Both the position numbers and the translations under genes were made by a program. 39,148 bases of DNA, from assembly GCA_024711155.1 (NCBI GenBank), contig JANJTK010000122.1, positions 1 through 39,148 of the forward strand, written 5' to 3'. This DNA comes from Burkholderiaceae bacterium (GTDB lineage Bacteria; Pseudomonadota; Gammaproteobacteria; Burkholderiales; Burkholderiaceae_E). The stretch's first letter is position 1; every line of letters starts with the position of its first letter. A model generated the notes under the pieces. It saw nothing but the letters and a program-made list of their open reading frames with translations. It did not search any database and was not told the DNA's origin. Below are positions 27,465 through 35,289 of this stretch, one piece after another.

Positions 27465-28268
27465 ATGCCACGATTCGCCGCCAACCTCACGACGATGTAC
27501 ACCGAGCTGCCGTTCCTCGAGCGTTTCGAGGCGGCGGCGCAGGACGGGTTTCGCGCGGTCGAGTTCCTCTTCCCCTACGATTTCGATGCCGCCGGGATCG
27601 CCGCGGCGCTGCGCGCGAACGGCCTGCAGCAGGTGCTGTTCAACGCGCCGCCGGGAGACTGGGCGGCCGGCGAGCGCGGCACCTGCGCGCTGCCGGGGCG
27701 CGAGGCCGAGTTCCGCGCCGGGATCGAGCTGGCGCTGCGCTACGCGGTGGCGCTCGGGTGCCCGCGGCTGCACCTGATGGCAGGCCTGTCGAGCGGCGAA
27801 TCGCAGCGGGCCGCGCAGCGCGCCGCGTGGGCCGGCAACCTGCGCTGGGCGGCGCGAGAGCTCGCGCGCGAAGGACTCACCGCGCTGGTCGAGCCGATCA
27901 ACCCGCGCGACATGCCCGGTTACCTGCTCAACACGCAGGCCGACGCGCACGCGCTCGTCGCCGAGGTCGGCGAGCCGAACCTGAAGGTGCAGATGGATCT
28001 CTACCACTGCCAGGTCGTCGAGGGTGACGTCGCGACGAAGATCAGGCGCCATCTCGACGGTATCGGCCACGTGCAGGTGGCTGGCGTGCCCGAGCGCAAC
28101 GAGCCGGACCGGGGCGAGCTGAATTGCTTCTACCTGTTCGAGTTGCTCGACGAGCTCGGCTACGACGGCTGGATCGGGTGCGAGTACCGGCCGCGCGGCG
28201 CGACCCGCGACGGACTCGGCTGGCTGGCGCGCTGGCGCGCCGCCGGGTCCGGCGATCAGGCAAAATGA
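27465..28268 (+). CDS. hyi: Hydroxypyruvate isomerase family protein (Hyi/OtnI)
   Basis: TIM-barrel sugar isomerase, 267 residues. The Hyi signature is clear: [20 protein letters not shown] at the start, [17 protein letters not shown] with its metal-ligand Glu, [32 protein letters not shown] and IGCEYRPRG. Hyi interconverts hydroxypyruvate and tartronate semialdehyde in glyoxylate metabolism; close relatives (OtnI) act on 2-oxo-tetronate, and the motifs cannot separate the two. No glyoxylate carboligase or tartronate semialdehyde reductase is adjacent. The stop overlaps the first possible purC ATG, so it probably shares the purCEK transcript. Confidence 0.87.
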   Translation: MPRFAANLTTMYTELPFLERFEAAAQDGFRAVEFLFPYDFDAAGIAAALRANGLQQVLFNAPPGDWAAGERGTCALPGREAEFRAGIELALRYAVALGCPRLHLMAGLSSGESQRAAQRAAWAGNLRWAARELAREGLTALVEPINPRDMPGYLLNTQADAHALVAEVGEPNLKVQMDLYHCQVVEGDVATKIRRHLDGIGHVQVAGVPERNEPDRGELNCFYLFELLDELGYDGWIGCEYRPRGATRDGLGWLARWRAAGSGDQAK

Positions 28269-29188
28269 CGGTTTTCGCCGGGGCGCCCCCGATGCCGGCC
28301 GTCTACCAGTCCAGTCTCCATTCGCTGCCCCTGCTGTCGCGCGGCAAGGTGCGCGACAACTACGCCGTCGGCGACGACCGGCTGCTCATCGTCACCACCG
28401 ACCGGCTGTCGGCCTTCGACGTGATCATGGCCGAGCCGATCCCCGACAAGGGCCGCGTGCTGAACCAGATGGCGCTGTTCTGGTTCGAGCGGCTCGCCGA
28501 CGTGGTGCCGAACCACCTGATCGGCGTCGATCCCGAGTCGGTGGTCGCGCCCGACGAGTGCGCGCAGGTGCGCGGGCGCGCGATGGTGGTCAAGCGCCTC
28601 GAGCCGATCCTCGTCGAAGCGGTCGTGCGCGGCTACCTGATCGGCTCGGGCTGGAAGGACTACCAGGCGAGCGGCGCGGTGTGCGGCATCGCGTTGCCGG
28701 CCGGGCTCAGGATGGCCGACCGGCTGCCCGAACCGATCTTCACGCCGGCGGCGAAAGCCGCGGCCGGCGAGCACGACGAGAACATCTCGTTCGACGACAT
28801 GGCGGCGCGCATCGGCGAACCGCTGGCGACGCGGATCCGCGCGATCAGCCTCGAGCTCTACCGGCGCGCGAGCGACTACGCGGCCACGCGCGGCATCATC
28901 ATCGCCGACACCAAGTTCGAGTTCGGGCTCGACGCCGACGGCACGCTGCACCTGATGGACGAGGTGCTGACGGCGGACTCGTCGCGCTTCTGGCCCGCGG
29001 ACTCGTGGCGGCCCGGCATCTCGCCGCCCTCGTTCGACAAGCAGTACGTGCGCGACTACCTCGAGACGGTGGCGGGCTGGGGCAAGACGCCGCCGCCGCC
29101 GCCGCTGCCGCGCGAGGTGATCGAGCAGACGGCAAGCAAGTACCGCGAGGCGCTGCGCCGGCTGACGGGGCGCGAGTTGCAGGACTGA
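28265..29188 (+). CDS. purC: Phosphoribosylaminoimidazole-succinocarboxamide synthase (SAICAR synthetase)
   Basis: Joins CAIR and aspartate in purine synthesis. About 307 residues from ATG 28265, which overlaps the hyi stop as ATGA; an internal ATG at 28292 gives 298 residues and fits the family N-terminus ([22 protein letters not shown]) better, so either start is possible. Key segments are [18 protein letters not shown], the conserved ADTKFEFG and [14 protein letters not shown], and a C-terminal ATP-grasp-like tail. It is followed by purE and purK, the next genes of the branch. Confidence 0.97.
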   Translation: MTVFAGAPPMPAVYQSSLHSLPLLSRGKVRDNYAVGDDRLLIVTTDRLSAFDVIMAEPIPDKGRVLNQMALFWFERLADVVPNHLIGVDPESVVAPDECAQVRGRAMVVKRLEPILVEAVVRGYLIGSGWKDYQASGAVCGIALPAGLRMADRLPEPIFTPAAKAAAGEHDENISFDDMAARIGEPLATRIRAISLELYRRASDYAATRGIIIADTKFEFGLDADGTLHLMDEVLTADSSRFWPADSWRPGISPPSFDKQYVRDYLETVAGWGKTPPPPPLPREVIEQTASKYREALRRLTGRELQD

Positions 29189-29265
29189 GCGCGTGCGGCG
29201 TGCCGGCGACGCCCGGCCGCGCGCACGCGGAGTCCGCACATGCATTGGGCGACGGGGGAGCGACG

Positions 29266-29757
29266 ATGAGCACGGCGCTGGTGGGCGTGGTGATGGGATC
29301 GGGCAGCGACTGGGACGTGATGAAGCACGCGGTCGCCGTGCTGCGCGCATTCGGCGTGCCGCACGAAGCGCGCGTGGTGTCGGCGCACCGGATGCCCGAC
29401 GAAATGTTCCGCTACGCCGAGCAGGCGCGCGCGCGCGGACTGCGGGCGATCGTCGCCGGGGCCGGGGGTGCTGCGCACCTTCCCGGCATGCTGGCCGCGA
29501 AGACCGTGGTGCCGGTGCTGGGGGTGCCGGTGCCGTCGAAGTACCTGCGCGGCGAGGATTCGCTGCTGTCGATCGTGCAGATGCCCAGGGGCATCCCGGT
29601 GGCGACCTTCGCGATCGGCGAGGCCGGGGCCGCGAACGCGGCGCTGTTTGCGGTCGCGCTGCTCGCCGGCACCGACCCGGCGCTGGCCGAGCGGCTCGAG
29701 GCCTACCGCGCGCGCCAGTCCGAGGCGGCGCGCGCGACGACGCTGCCCGACACGTGA
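29266..29757 (+). CDS. purE: N5-carboxyaminoimidazole ribonucleotide mutase (PurE, class I)
   Basis: Converts N5-CAIR to CAIR. The product is 163 residues with [13 protein letters not shown], the active-site SAHRMPD (His41), [16 protein letters not shown] and [20 protein letters not shown], all standard for class I PurE. A GGGGGAG ribosome binding site precedes the ATG. The stop overlaps the purK ATG by one base (TGATG), indicating coupled translation with purK, which makes its substrate. Confidence 0.98.
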   Translation: MSTALVGVVMGSGSDWDVMKHAVAVLRAFGVPHEARVVSAHRMPDEMFRYAEQARARGLRAIVAGAGGAAHLPGMLAAKTVVPVLGVPVPSKYLRGEDSLLSIVQMPRGIPVATFAIGEAGAANAALFAVALLAGTDPALAERLEAYRARQSEAARATTLPDT

Positions 29758-31019
29758 TGGCGAACGAAGCGAGGTCGGGCCCGGCAGCGTCCGCGGGGCC
29801 CGCCGCGGCGCAGCGCCACCGCCGCCCCGTCCCGCCGCTGCCGCCCGGATCGTGGCTCGGGCTGCTCGGCGGCGGGCAGCTCGGGCGCATGTTCTGCATG
29901 GCCGCGCAGAGCATGGGCTATCGGGTCTGCGTGCTCGACCCGGGCGCCGACAGTCCGGCCGGCTCCATCGCCGACCGCCACCTGCGTGCCGATTACCTCG
30001 ACGAGGCAGCGCTCGCTAAGATCGCGTCGAGCTGCCGCGCGACGACCACCGAGTTCGAGAACGTGCCGGCGCGCGCGCTCGAATTCCTGGCCGGTCATGG
30101 CGTCGTGAGCCCCGCCGCGGACAGCGTTGCGATCGCGCAGGACCGGCGTGCCGAGAAGGCGTTCGTGCGCGGCTGCGGGCTGGAGACCGCGCCGTGGATC
30201 GACGTCGCGTCCGCCGAGGACCTGCAGCGCGCGCCGCCGGCGCTGTTGCCGGGGATCCTGAAGGTCGCGCGCCTCGGATACGACGGCAAGGGCCAGGCGA
30301 GCGTGACCTCGATCGACGAAGCGGTCGCGGCCTTCGAGCGCTTCGGCAGCGTGCCCTGCGTGCTCGAGCAGCGCCTCGCGCTCGCGCTCGAGGTCTCGGT
30401 GGTCGTCGCGCGTGGTTTCGACGGCCGCAGCGTCGCGTATCCGGTGGCCGAGAACGTGCACCGCGACGGCATCCTGGCGACCTCGACCGTGCCCGCCCGG
30501 ATCTCGCAGAGCCTGGCGGTGCGCGCCGTCGAGGCGACGCAGCGCATCGCCGACGCGATGGACTACGTCGGCGTGCTGTGCGTCGAGTTCTTCGTGCTCG
30601 CCGACGGCAGCCTGCGCGTCAACGAGATGGCGCCGCGCCCGCACAACTCCGGCCACTACAGCATCGACGCCTGCGTCACCAGCCAGTTCGAGCAGCAGGC
30701 CCGCGTGCTCGCCGGCCTGCCGCTCGGCTCGACGCACCAGCACCAGGCCGCGGTGATGATCAATCTCCTCGGCGATTGCTGGTTCCGGCACCAGGGTGAT
30801 GCGCAGCCGACCGCGACCCCGCGCGAGCCCGACTGGAACGTCGTGCTCGCGCATCCGTTCGCGAAGCTGCACCTCTACGGCAAGCGCGACGCCCGCCCGG
30901 GGCGCAAGATGGGGCACGTCACGGTGCTGGCCGATGCGGTCGACGAGGCGGTGCGGGTCGCCGTGCAGGTAGAGCGCGGCCTCGGCATCGGCAGCCTCGG
31001 CGTCACGGTCGGGCGCTGA
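29757..31019 (+). CDS. purK: N5-carboxyaminoimidazole ribonucleotide synthase (PurK)
   Basis: ATP-grasp enzyme carboxylating AIR to N5-CAIR with bicarbonate. The protein has 420 residues. It has an Ala/Pro-rich extension of about 30 residues before the usual LGLLGGGQLGRMF, then EFENVPARALEFL, the ATP-grasp core (KVARLGYDGKGQ, VLEQRLALALEVSVVVARG) and the family signature FVLADGSLRVNEMAPRPHNS. Start by one-base overlap with purE; a later start is conceivable given the non-conserved N-terminus. It is followed 10 bp on by the Sua5-type gene. Confidence 0.96.
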   Translation: MANEARSGPAASAGPAAAQRHRRPVPPLPPGSWLGLLGGGQLGRMFCMAAQSMGYRVCVLDPGADSPAGSIADRHLRADYLDEAALAKIASSCRATTTEFENVPARALEFLAGHGVVSPAADSVAIAQDRRAEKAFVRGCGLETAPWIDVASAEDLQRAPPALLPGILKVARLGYDGKGQASVTSIDEAVAAFERFGSVPCVLEQRLALALEVSVVVARGFDGRSVAYPVAENVHRDGILATSTVPARISQSLAVRAVEATQRIADAMDYVGVLCVEFFVLADGSLRVNEMAPRPHNSGHYSIDACVTSQFEQQARVLAGLPLGSTHQHQAAVMINLLGDCWFRHQGDAQPTATPREPDWNVVLAHPFAKLHLYGKRDARPGRKMGHVTVLADAVDEAVRVAVQVERGLGIGSLGVTVGR

Positions 31020-31029
31020 CCGGATCGCG

Positions 31030-32028
31030 ATGGCCGCCAATCCGCGTCCTGCCGACGCGCAGGCGATCGAGGAGGCGGCGCGCCGACTGGCCGCCGGCGA
31101 ACTGGTCGCGTTCCCCACCGAGACCGTGTACGGACTCGGCGCCGACGCGGCGAGCGAGCGCGCGATCGCGGCCGTGTACCGGACCAAGGGCCGCCCGCCC
31201 GACCACCCGCTGATCGTCCACGTGCCGGGCGCGGCGCAGGCCGCGTGGTGGGCGCACTGGGACGCTCGCGCGCAGCGACTCGCCGACGCGTTCTGGCCCG
31301 GCCCGCTGACGCTGATCCTGCGCCGCCGCGACGGCGCGCCGGGCTTCGCGTGCGGCGGGCAGGCGTCGATCGGCCTGCGCGCGCCCGCGCACCCGGTGGC
31401 GCGCGCGCTGCTCGCCGCGTTCGCGGCGCTCGGCGGCCATGGCGTCGCGGCGCCGTCGGCCAACCGCTTCGGCCGCGTCAGCCCGACGCGCGCGAGCCAC
31501 GTGCTCGACGACCTCGGCGCCGACGCGCCGCTGGTGCTCGACGGCGGCCCGTGCGAAGTCGGCGTCGAGTCGACCATCGTCGAACTGACGCTCGAGCGGC
31601 CGGTGCTGCTGCGCCCGGGCGGCATCGGCGCGGCGCGCCTCGAGCAGGTGCTCGGCGAGCCGCTGCTCGCGCCCGACGCCGGCGCGCCGCGCGCGCCCGG
31701 CACGCTGGATGCGCACTACGCGCCGTCGACGCCGATCGAACTGGTCGGCAGCGACGAACTCGGCGCGCGCATCGCGCAACTGCGCGCGCGCGGCGGGCGG
31801 GTGGCGTCGTGGACCCGCTCCGCGTCGGGGCGCGACGCCGACGTCGCGCTCGCGATGCCGCCGGATCCGCAACTGGCGGCGCGCCGGTTGTACGAGGCGC
31901 TGCGCGCGCTCGATCGCGCCGGTTGCAGTTGCATCGTCGTCGAGCGCGTCCCGGCTGCGCCCGAATGGGCGGCGGTGGCCGACCGCCTCGCGCGCGCGGC
32001 GGCCGGCTCGCGGGCCGCCCGCGCCTGA
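31030..32028 (+). CDS. L-threonylcarbamoyladenylate synthase (Sua5/YwlC/TsaC type)
   Basis: Makes threonylcarbamoyl-AMP for the t6A37 modification of ANN-decoding tRNAs. It has 332 residues, the long Sua5 form: a YrdC domain (about 1-200: AFPTETVYGLGADA, YRTKGRPPDHPLIVH, PSANRFGRVSPTRASHV, STIVEL, LLRPGGIG) followed by a Sua5-specific C-terminal domain after the HYAPSTPIELV linker. In the family this linker caps the active site. It lies 10 bp after purK and closes the hyi-purC-purE-purK unit; purK-sua5 adjacency is often seen in Burkholderiales. It converges on the Usp gene. Confidence 0.95.
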   Translation: MAANPRPADAQAIEEAARRLAAGELVAFPTETVYGLGADAASERAIAAVYRTKGRPPDHPLIVHVPGAAQAAWWAHWDARAQRLADAFWPGPLTLILRRRDGAPGFACGGQASIGLRAPAHPVARALLAAFAALGGHGVAAPSANRFGRVSPTRASHVLDDLGADAPLVLDGGPCEVGVESTIVELTLERPVLLRPGGIGAARLEQVLGEPLLAPDAGAPRAPGTLDAHYAPSTPIELVGSDELGARIAQLRARGGRVASWTRSASGRDADVALAMPPDPQLAARRLYEALRALDRAGCSCIVVERVPAAPEWAAVADRLARAAAGSRAARA

Positions 32029-32034
32029 AGCGGC

Positions 32035-32048
32035 GCCGACGCGTCGGC
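32035..32048. terminator. Palindrome between convergent tsaC-type and Usp genes
   Basis: A perfect 14-base palindrome (GCCGACGCGTCGGC) seven bases after the sua5 stop. It could form a short hairpin in transcripts from either side but has no T tract. An imperfect 17-base direct repeat (32047-32063 and 32072-32088, one mismatch) follows and runs into the Usp stop codon. Confidence 0.3.
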
Positions 32049-32080
32049 CCGCTGTTCAGCGATTTCCGCGAGCCCGCTCT

Positions 32081-33418
32081 TCAGCGATCCTGCGGCTGCA
32101 CGAGCAGCAGCGGCCGGCTGCAGCCGCGGATGACCGCTTGCGCGGTCGATCCGAGCACCGCCGCGCGGGCGCCGGTGCGCCCGAGTGAGCCGACGCAGAC
32201 CAGGTCGGGCGCCTCGCGCTCGATCGTCTCGACGATTCCGCGCTCGGAGCGATCGTGCTCGACGATCTCGATGCGCACCGTGCGCCCGCCGGCGCGGTCG
32301 CGCACCAGCGCTTCGAGTTCGGCGCGGCGCTGCGCGAGAACGGCGGCGTGCCCGGCCTGGAACGACGCGTGCGAAGGCCGCCCGAACTGGCCGTCTCGCA
32401 TCAGCCCCGGGTTCACGACGTGCACGACGATGACTTCGCCGTCGGCCGGAGCCACCGCGAGCGCGTAGGCGACGGCGCGATTGCCGACCGCCGACAGGTC
32501 GGTCGCGGCCAGAACCCGCCGCACCGACGGCGGCAGCTGCGACACCGGCGCGAGGTGCGCGCCGGGGACGACCAGCACGTTGGTCGACGCGTCGCGCAGC
32601 AGGTCGAGCGCGACCGACCCGGTGAACAACCGTTCGACCGCGCCGCGCTGGTGCGAACCGACGACGACGAGGTCGGCCTGCTCGCGCTCGGCGAGATGCG
32701 CGAGCCGCGCTCCGGGGTCGCCGTCGTGCGCCGAGATCACGACCTCGATCGGCAGCGCGGGCACGGCGCGCGCGACGCGCCGCGCGATCTCGTCGCGCAG
32801 GCGTTGCTGCGATTCGACGGGCGTGTCGAGCAGGCCCATGCGCGCGGCCTCGCGCTGCGGGTCGTCGACGTAGGCGGCGATCGGCTGGCAGGCGCCCAGC
32901 TCGGCCAGCCGCTCGGCGAACAGCACCGCCGCGTCGGCCTGCGGCGTGAAGTCGTAGGCGATCAGCATCCGCAGCGCGCGCTCGCCGCGCATCCAGGCGA
33001 GCAGGGGAGACGCGTCGCGCAGCACCAGCAGCGGCGACTCGCTGCGGCGCAGGACGCGCTCGCAGGTCTTGCCGAGCCGCACGCCGGCGCCGTCGCGCCG
33101 GCCGATCGCGGGCAGGATCAGCAGCGGGTTGTCGTGGCGCGTCGCTTCGGCGAGCAGCGCCTCGTCGGGCCAGCCGGCGGGAACTTCCACCGAGACCCGC
33201 GCGCCGAGCGCGCGCAGGCGCACGGCGGTGCCTTCGAGCCGCTCGCGCGCACCGCGGTCGAGCGCGTCGAGCACGGCGGCCGGGCCGAGCGCGAGGCTGC
33301 GCGTGTCGAGCGCGTGCACCAGCGTGAGGTCGCCGCCGCTGCGGTGCGCGAGCAGGGCGCCGAACTCCGCAGCCGCGTCGCAGCGATCGCTGAAATCGGT
33401 ACCGCAGAGCACGCGCAT
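32081..33418 (-). CDS. Triple-domain universal stress protein (UspA family)
   Basis: A 445-residue protein built of three tandem Usp (adenine nucleotide alpha-hydrolase-like) domains: about 1-140 (MRVLCGTDFS start), 148-290 (LRMLIAYDFTPQADAAVLFA start) and 303-443 (VRRVLAATDLSAVGNRAVAYA start). Domains two and three end with the nucleotide-binding loop of ATP-binding Usps (GSHQRGAVERLFTGS and GSLGRTGARAAVLGST); domain one has a degenerate version (IGRRDGAGVRLGKT). Cytoplasmic by absence of signals. The start at 33418 is set by an AAGGAGG ribosome binding site five bases upstream. It lies 67 bp after the alpha/beta hydrolase gene on the same strand and may be cotranscribed. Two-domain forms are usual; three is uncommon. 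The role is unknown, presumably stress or ligand sensing. Confidence 0.93.
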   Translation of the reverse strand: MRVLCGTDFSDRCDAAAEFGALLAHRSGGDLTLVHALDTRSLALGPAAVLDALDRGARERLEGTAVRLRALGARVSVEVPAGWPDEALLAEATRHDNPLLILPAIGRRDGAGVRLGKTCERVLRRSESPLLVLRDASPLLAWMRGERALRMLIAYDFTPQADAAVLFAERLAELGACQPIAAYVDDPQREAARMGLLDTPVESQQRLRDEIARRVARAVPALPIEVVISAHDGDPGARLAHLAEREQADLVVVGSHQRGAVERLFTGSVALDLLRDASTNVLVVPGAHLAPVSQLPPSVRRVLAATDLSAVGNRAVAYALAVAPADGEVIVVHVVNPGLMRDGQFGRPSHASFQAGHAAVLAQRRAELEALVRDRAGGRTVRIEIVEHDRSERGIVETIEREAPDLVCVGSLGRTGARAAVLGSTAQAVIRGCSRPLLLVQPQDR

Positions 33419-33485
33419 CGAAACCTCCTTCGGACCGGATGCGCCGATGATAGACGCTCGCGATGCGCGGTGACCCGGAGTCCGG

Positions 33486-34301
33486 TCAAGCCGGCGGTGA
33501 TTCCTGCGCGAGGCCCAGGCCGCCAAGGAAGCGCACGGTCGCGTCGATCACGTCCTCGGGCCGGTCGAGGTGCGGGCTGTGGCGGCAGCCGGAAAGCTTC
33601 AGCAGCTGCGTGCCGGGTCGCAGCTCGGCGATGCGGTCGATCTGCCGCAAGGTGCCGTACTGGTCGTCTTCGCCCTGGATGGCCAGGACCGGACAGCGTG
33701 ACGCGGCGACCTCGCGCTCGATGTTCCAGCCGGCGAACTGCGGCGACAGCCAGACGCCCGACCAGGCGCGGAAGGTCGCGTCGGCGTCGTCGTGGTGGCG
33801 CGCGAGCCGCTCGCGCAGGCCCGAGGAGCGGTAGGCGCGCGCAAGCGTTGCGATCGACTCGACGCACACCGGCTCGACGAACAGGTGCGGCGCGAGCGCG
33901 ACGACCGCGCGCGCCTGCCCCGGAAACGTGCCGGCGTGGATCAGCGCGATCGAGGCGCCGTCACTGTGGCCGAACAGGATCGGACGCTCGACGCCGAGCG
34001 CGCGCAGCAGCGCCGGCAGCGCGATCGTGGCTTCCTCGTGCATGAAATCCGGCCCCGGGTCGTGCCGGTGCGGCGACGAGCGGCCGTAGCCGCGGCGCGA
34101 GCACACGACGCCCGGCAATCCGGCGCGCGCGCACAGCCGCCCGGGAAAGTCGCGCCACAGCGACGCGCTGCCGAGTCCCTCGTGCAGGAACACGAGCGCG
34201 GGCGCGTGCGCGTTGCGCTCGCCGACGAAGCGGCACTCGATCGACGCACCGTCGACCGCCACGGCGTCGGCGCGAGGATTCCCGTCCGTCGGCGCGCTCA
34301 T
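33486..34301 (-). CDS. Alpha/beta-fold hydrolase
   Basis: A 271-residue serine hydrolase of the alpha/beta fold. It shows the oxyanion-hole region FLHEGLGSASLWRDFP, RRGYGRSS, the nucleophile elbow GHSDGAS (Ser113), a probable acid in QGEDDQYGT and a base in GCRHSPHLDRPE. No signal peptide, so cytoplasmic. The 42-bp divergent gap to boxR suggests a role in the same benzoyl-CoA (box) regulon, where such hydrolases (lactonase or thioesterase-like) are frequent neighbours, but the substrate cannot be told from sequence. The Usp gene follows on the same strand. Confidence 0.9.
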   Translation of the reverse strand: MSAPTDGNPRADAVAVDGASIECRFVGERNAHAPALVFLHEGLGSASLWRDFPGRLCARAGLPGVVCSRRGYGRSSPHRHDPGPDFMHEEATIALPALLRALGVERPILFGHSDGASIALIHAGTFPGQARAVVALAPHLFVEPVCVESIATLARAYRSSGLRERLARHHDDADATFRAWSGVWLSPQFAGWNIEREVAASRCPVLAIQGEDDQYGTLRQIDRIAELRPGTQLLKLSGCRHSPHLDRPEDVIDATVRFLGGLGLAQESPPA

Positions 34302-34344
34302 GCGCTATAGTGCACGTCGATCTCAAACACGACCCTATCTTGCA
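34302..34344. promoter_or_regulatory. Hydrolase-boxR divergent gap with paired TGCA sites (putative BoxR operator)
   Basis: The 42-bp gap contains TGCA at 34311-34314 and again at 34341-34344, the second running into the boxR ATG, 30 bases (about three helical turns) apart. BzdR/BoxR regulators are known to bind TGCA-containing operators. A TATCTT at 34336-34341 could be a boxR -10, with no good -35. This is a context-based inference, as TGCA is a short motif. Confidence 0.4.
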
Positions 34345-35255
34345 TGGCAACGCCGGCGCAGGGCAAATCTCCCGACGAGGCGGAGTTCCTCGCCGCACTC
34401 GGCAAGCGCGTGCGCGACCGGCGCGACGAACTCGAGTTGACGCGCAGGCGGCTCGCCGTCCTGTCCGGGCTCTCCGAGCGCTATCTGGCACAGCTCGAGT
34501 CGGGCGACGGCAACATCTCGATCCTGCTGATCCGGCGCGTCGCGCAGGCACTGCAGTGCACGCTCGGCCAGTTGCTGAGCGACCAGGGCGCCGACACCGA
34601 GACGATGGCCGCGGTCGAAGTGCTGCGCGCGCTCGAACCCGGGCAGCGGCGGCAGGCGGTGCAGGCCCTGCAGCAGCGCTTCGGCGAGGCGAGCCGCGAG
34701 CGCGTGCGCCGCGTCGCGCTGGTCGGGTTGCGCGGAGCGGGCAAGTCGACGCTGGGCGCGCGCCTCGCGGCGCGGCTCAAGGTGCCGTTCTTCGAACTCG
34801 ACCAGCAGATCGAGCGCGAACTCGGGGCCGGCCTCGAGAGCATCTTCTCGATGTACGGCCAGGACACCTATCGCGAGGCCGAGCGGCGCGTGCTCGAGCG
34901 ACTCACGCGCACGCATCGCCGCTGCGTGGTCGCCACTGGCGGCTCGCTGGTCCTCGAGTCGCGCACTTACGAACTGCTGCGCGAGCGCTGCCTGACGATC
35001 TGGCTGAAAGCGTCGCCCGAGGAGCACATGGATCGCGTGATCGCGCAGGGCGACCTGCGGCCGATGCATGGGCGCGACCACGCGATGGCCGAGCTGCGCA
35101 CGATCCTGCGCCAGCGCGACCGGCTCTACGCGCTTGCCGACGCGGCGGTCGACACGACCGGCGCGAGCGAGGCGGCCAGCCTGACGCGGCTGCTCGACGT
35201 GATCGCGGCCGCCAGTCCGGCCGAAGCGTCGGCGCCGGCGCGATCGGCGCGATAA
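34344..35255 (+). CDS. boxR: BoxR-type regulator: XRE helix-turn-helix fused to shikimate-kinase-like domain
   Basis: Transcriptional repressor of the BzdR/BoxR group, which senses benzoyl-CoA. The product is 303 residues: an XRE helix-turn-helix at about 24-78 (RRRLAVLSGLSERYLAQLESG, then NISILLIRRVAQAL), a linker, and from about residue 120 a shikimate-kinase-like P-loop domain with GLRGAGKST (128-136, Lys134), ELDQQIERELG and VATGGSLVLE. In the family this second domain binds benzoyl-CoA rather than shikimate and releases the DNA-binding half. Its neighbour bclA makes benzoyl-CoA, fitting a feed-forward circuit. TGCA motifs lie in its upstream gap. bclA starts 34 bp downstream. Confidence 0.93.
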   Translation: MATPAQGKSPDEAEFLAALGKRVRDRRDELELTRRRLAVLSGLSERYLAQLESGDGNISILLIRRVAQALQCTLGQLLSDQGADTETMAAVEVLRALEPGQRRQAVQALQQRFGEASRERVRRVALVGLRGAGKSTLGARLAARLKVPFFELDQQIERELGAGLESIFSMYGQDTYREAERRVLERLTRTHRRCVVATGGSLVLESRTYELLRERCLTIWLKASPEEHMDRVIAQGDLRPMHGRDHAMAELRTILRQRDRLYALADAAVDTTGASEAASLTRLLDVIAAASPAEASAPARSAR

Positions 35256-35289
35256 TCGCATCGGCTTGCCGAACCCGAGGAGACACGAA

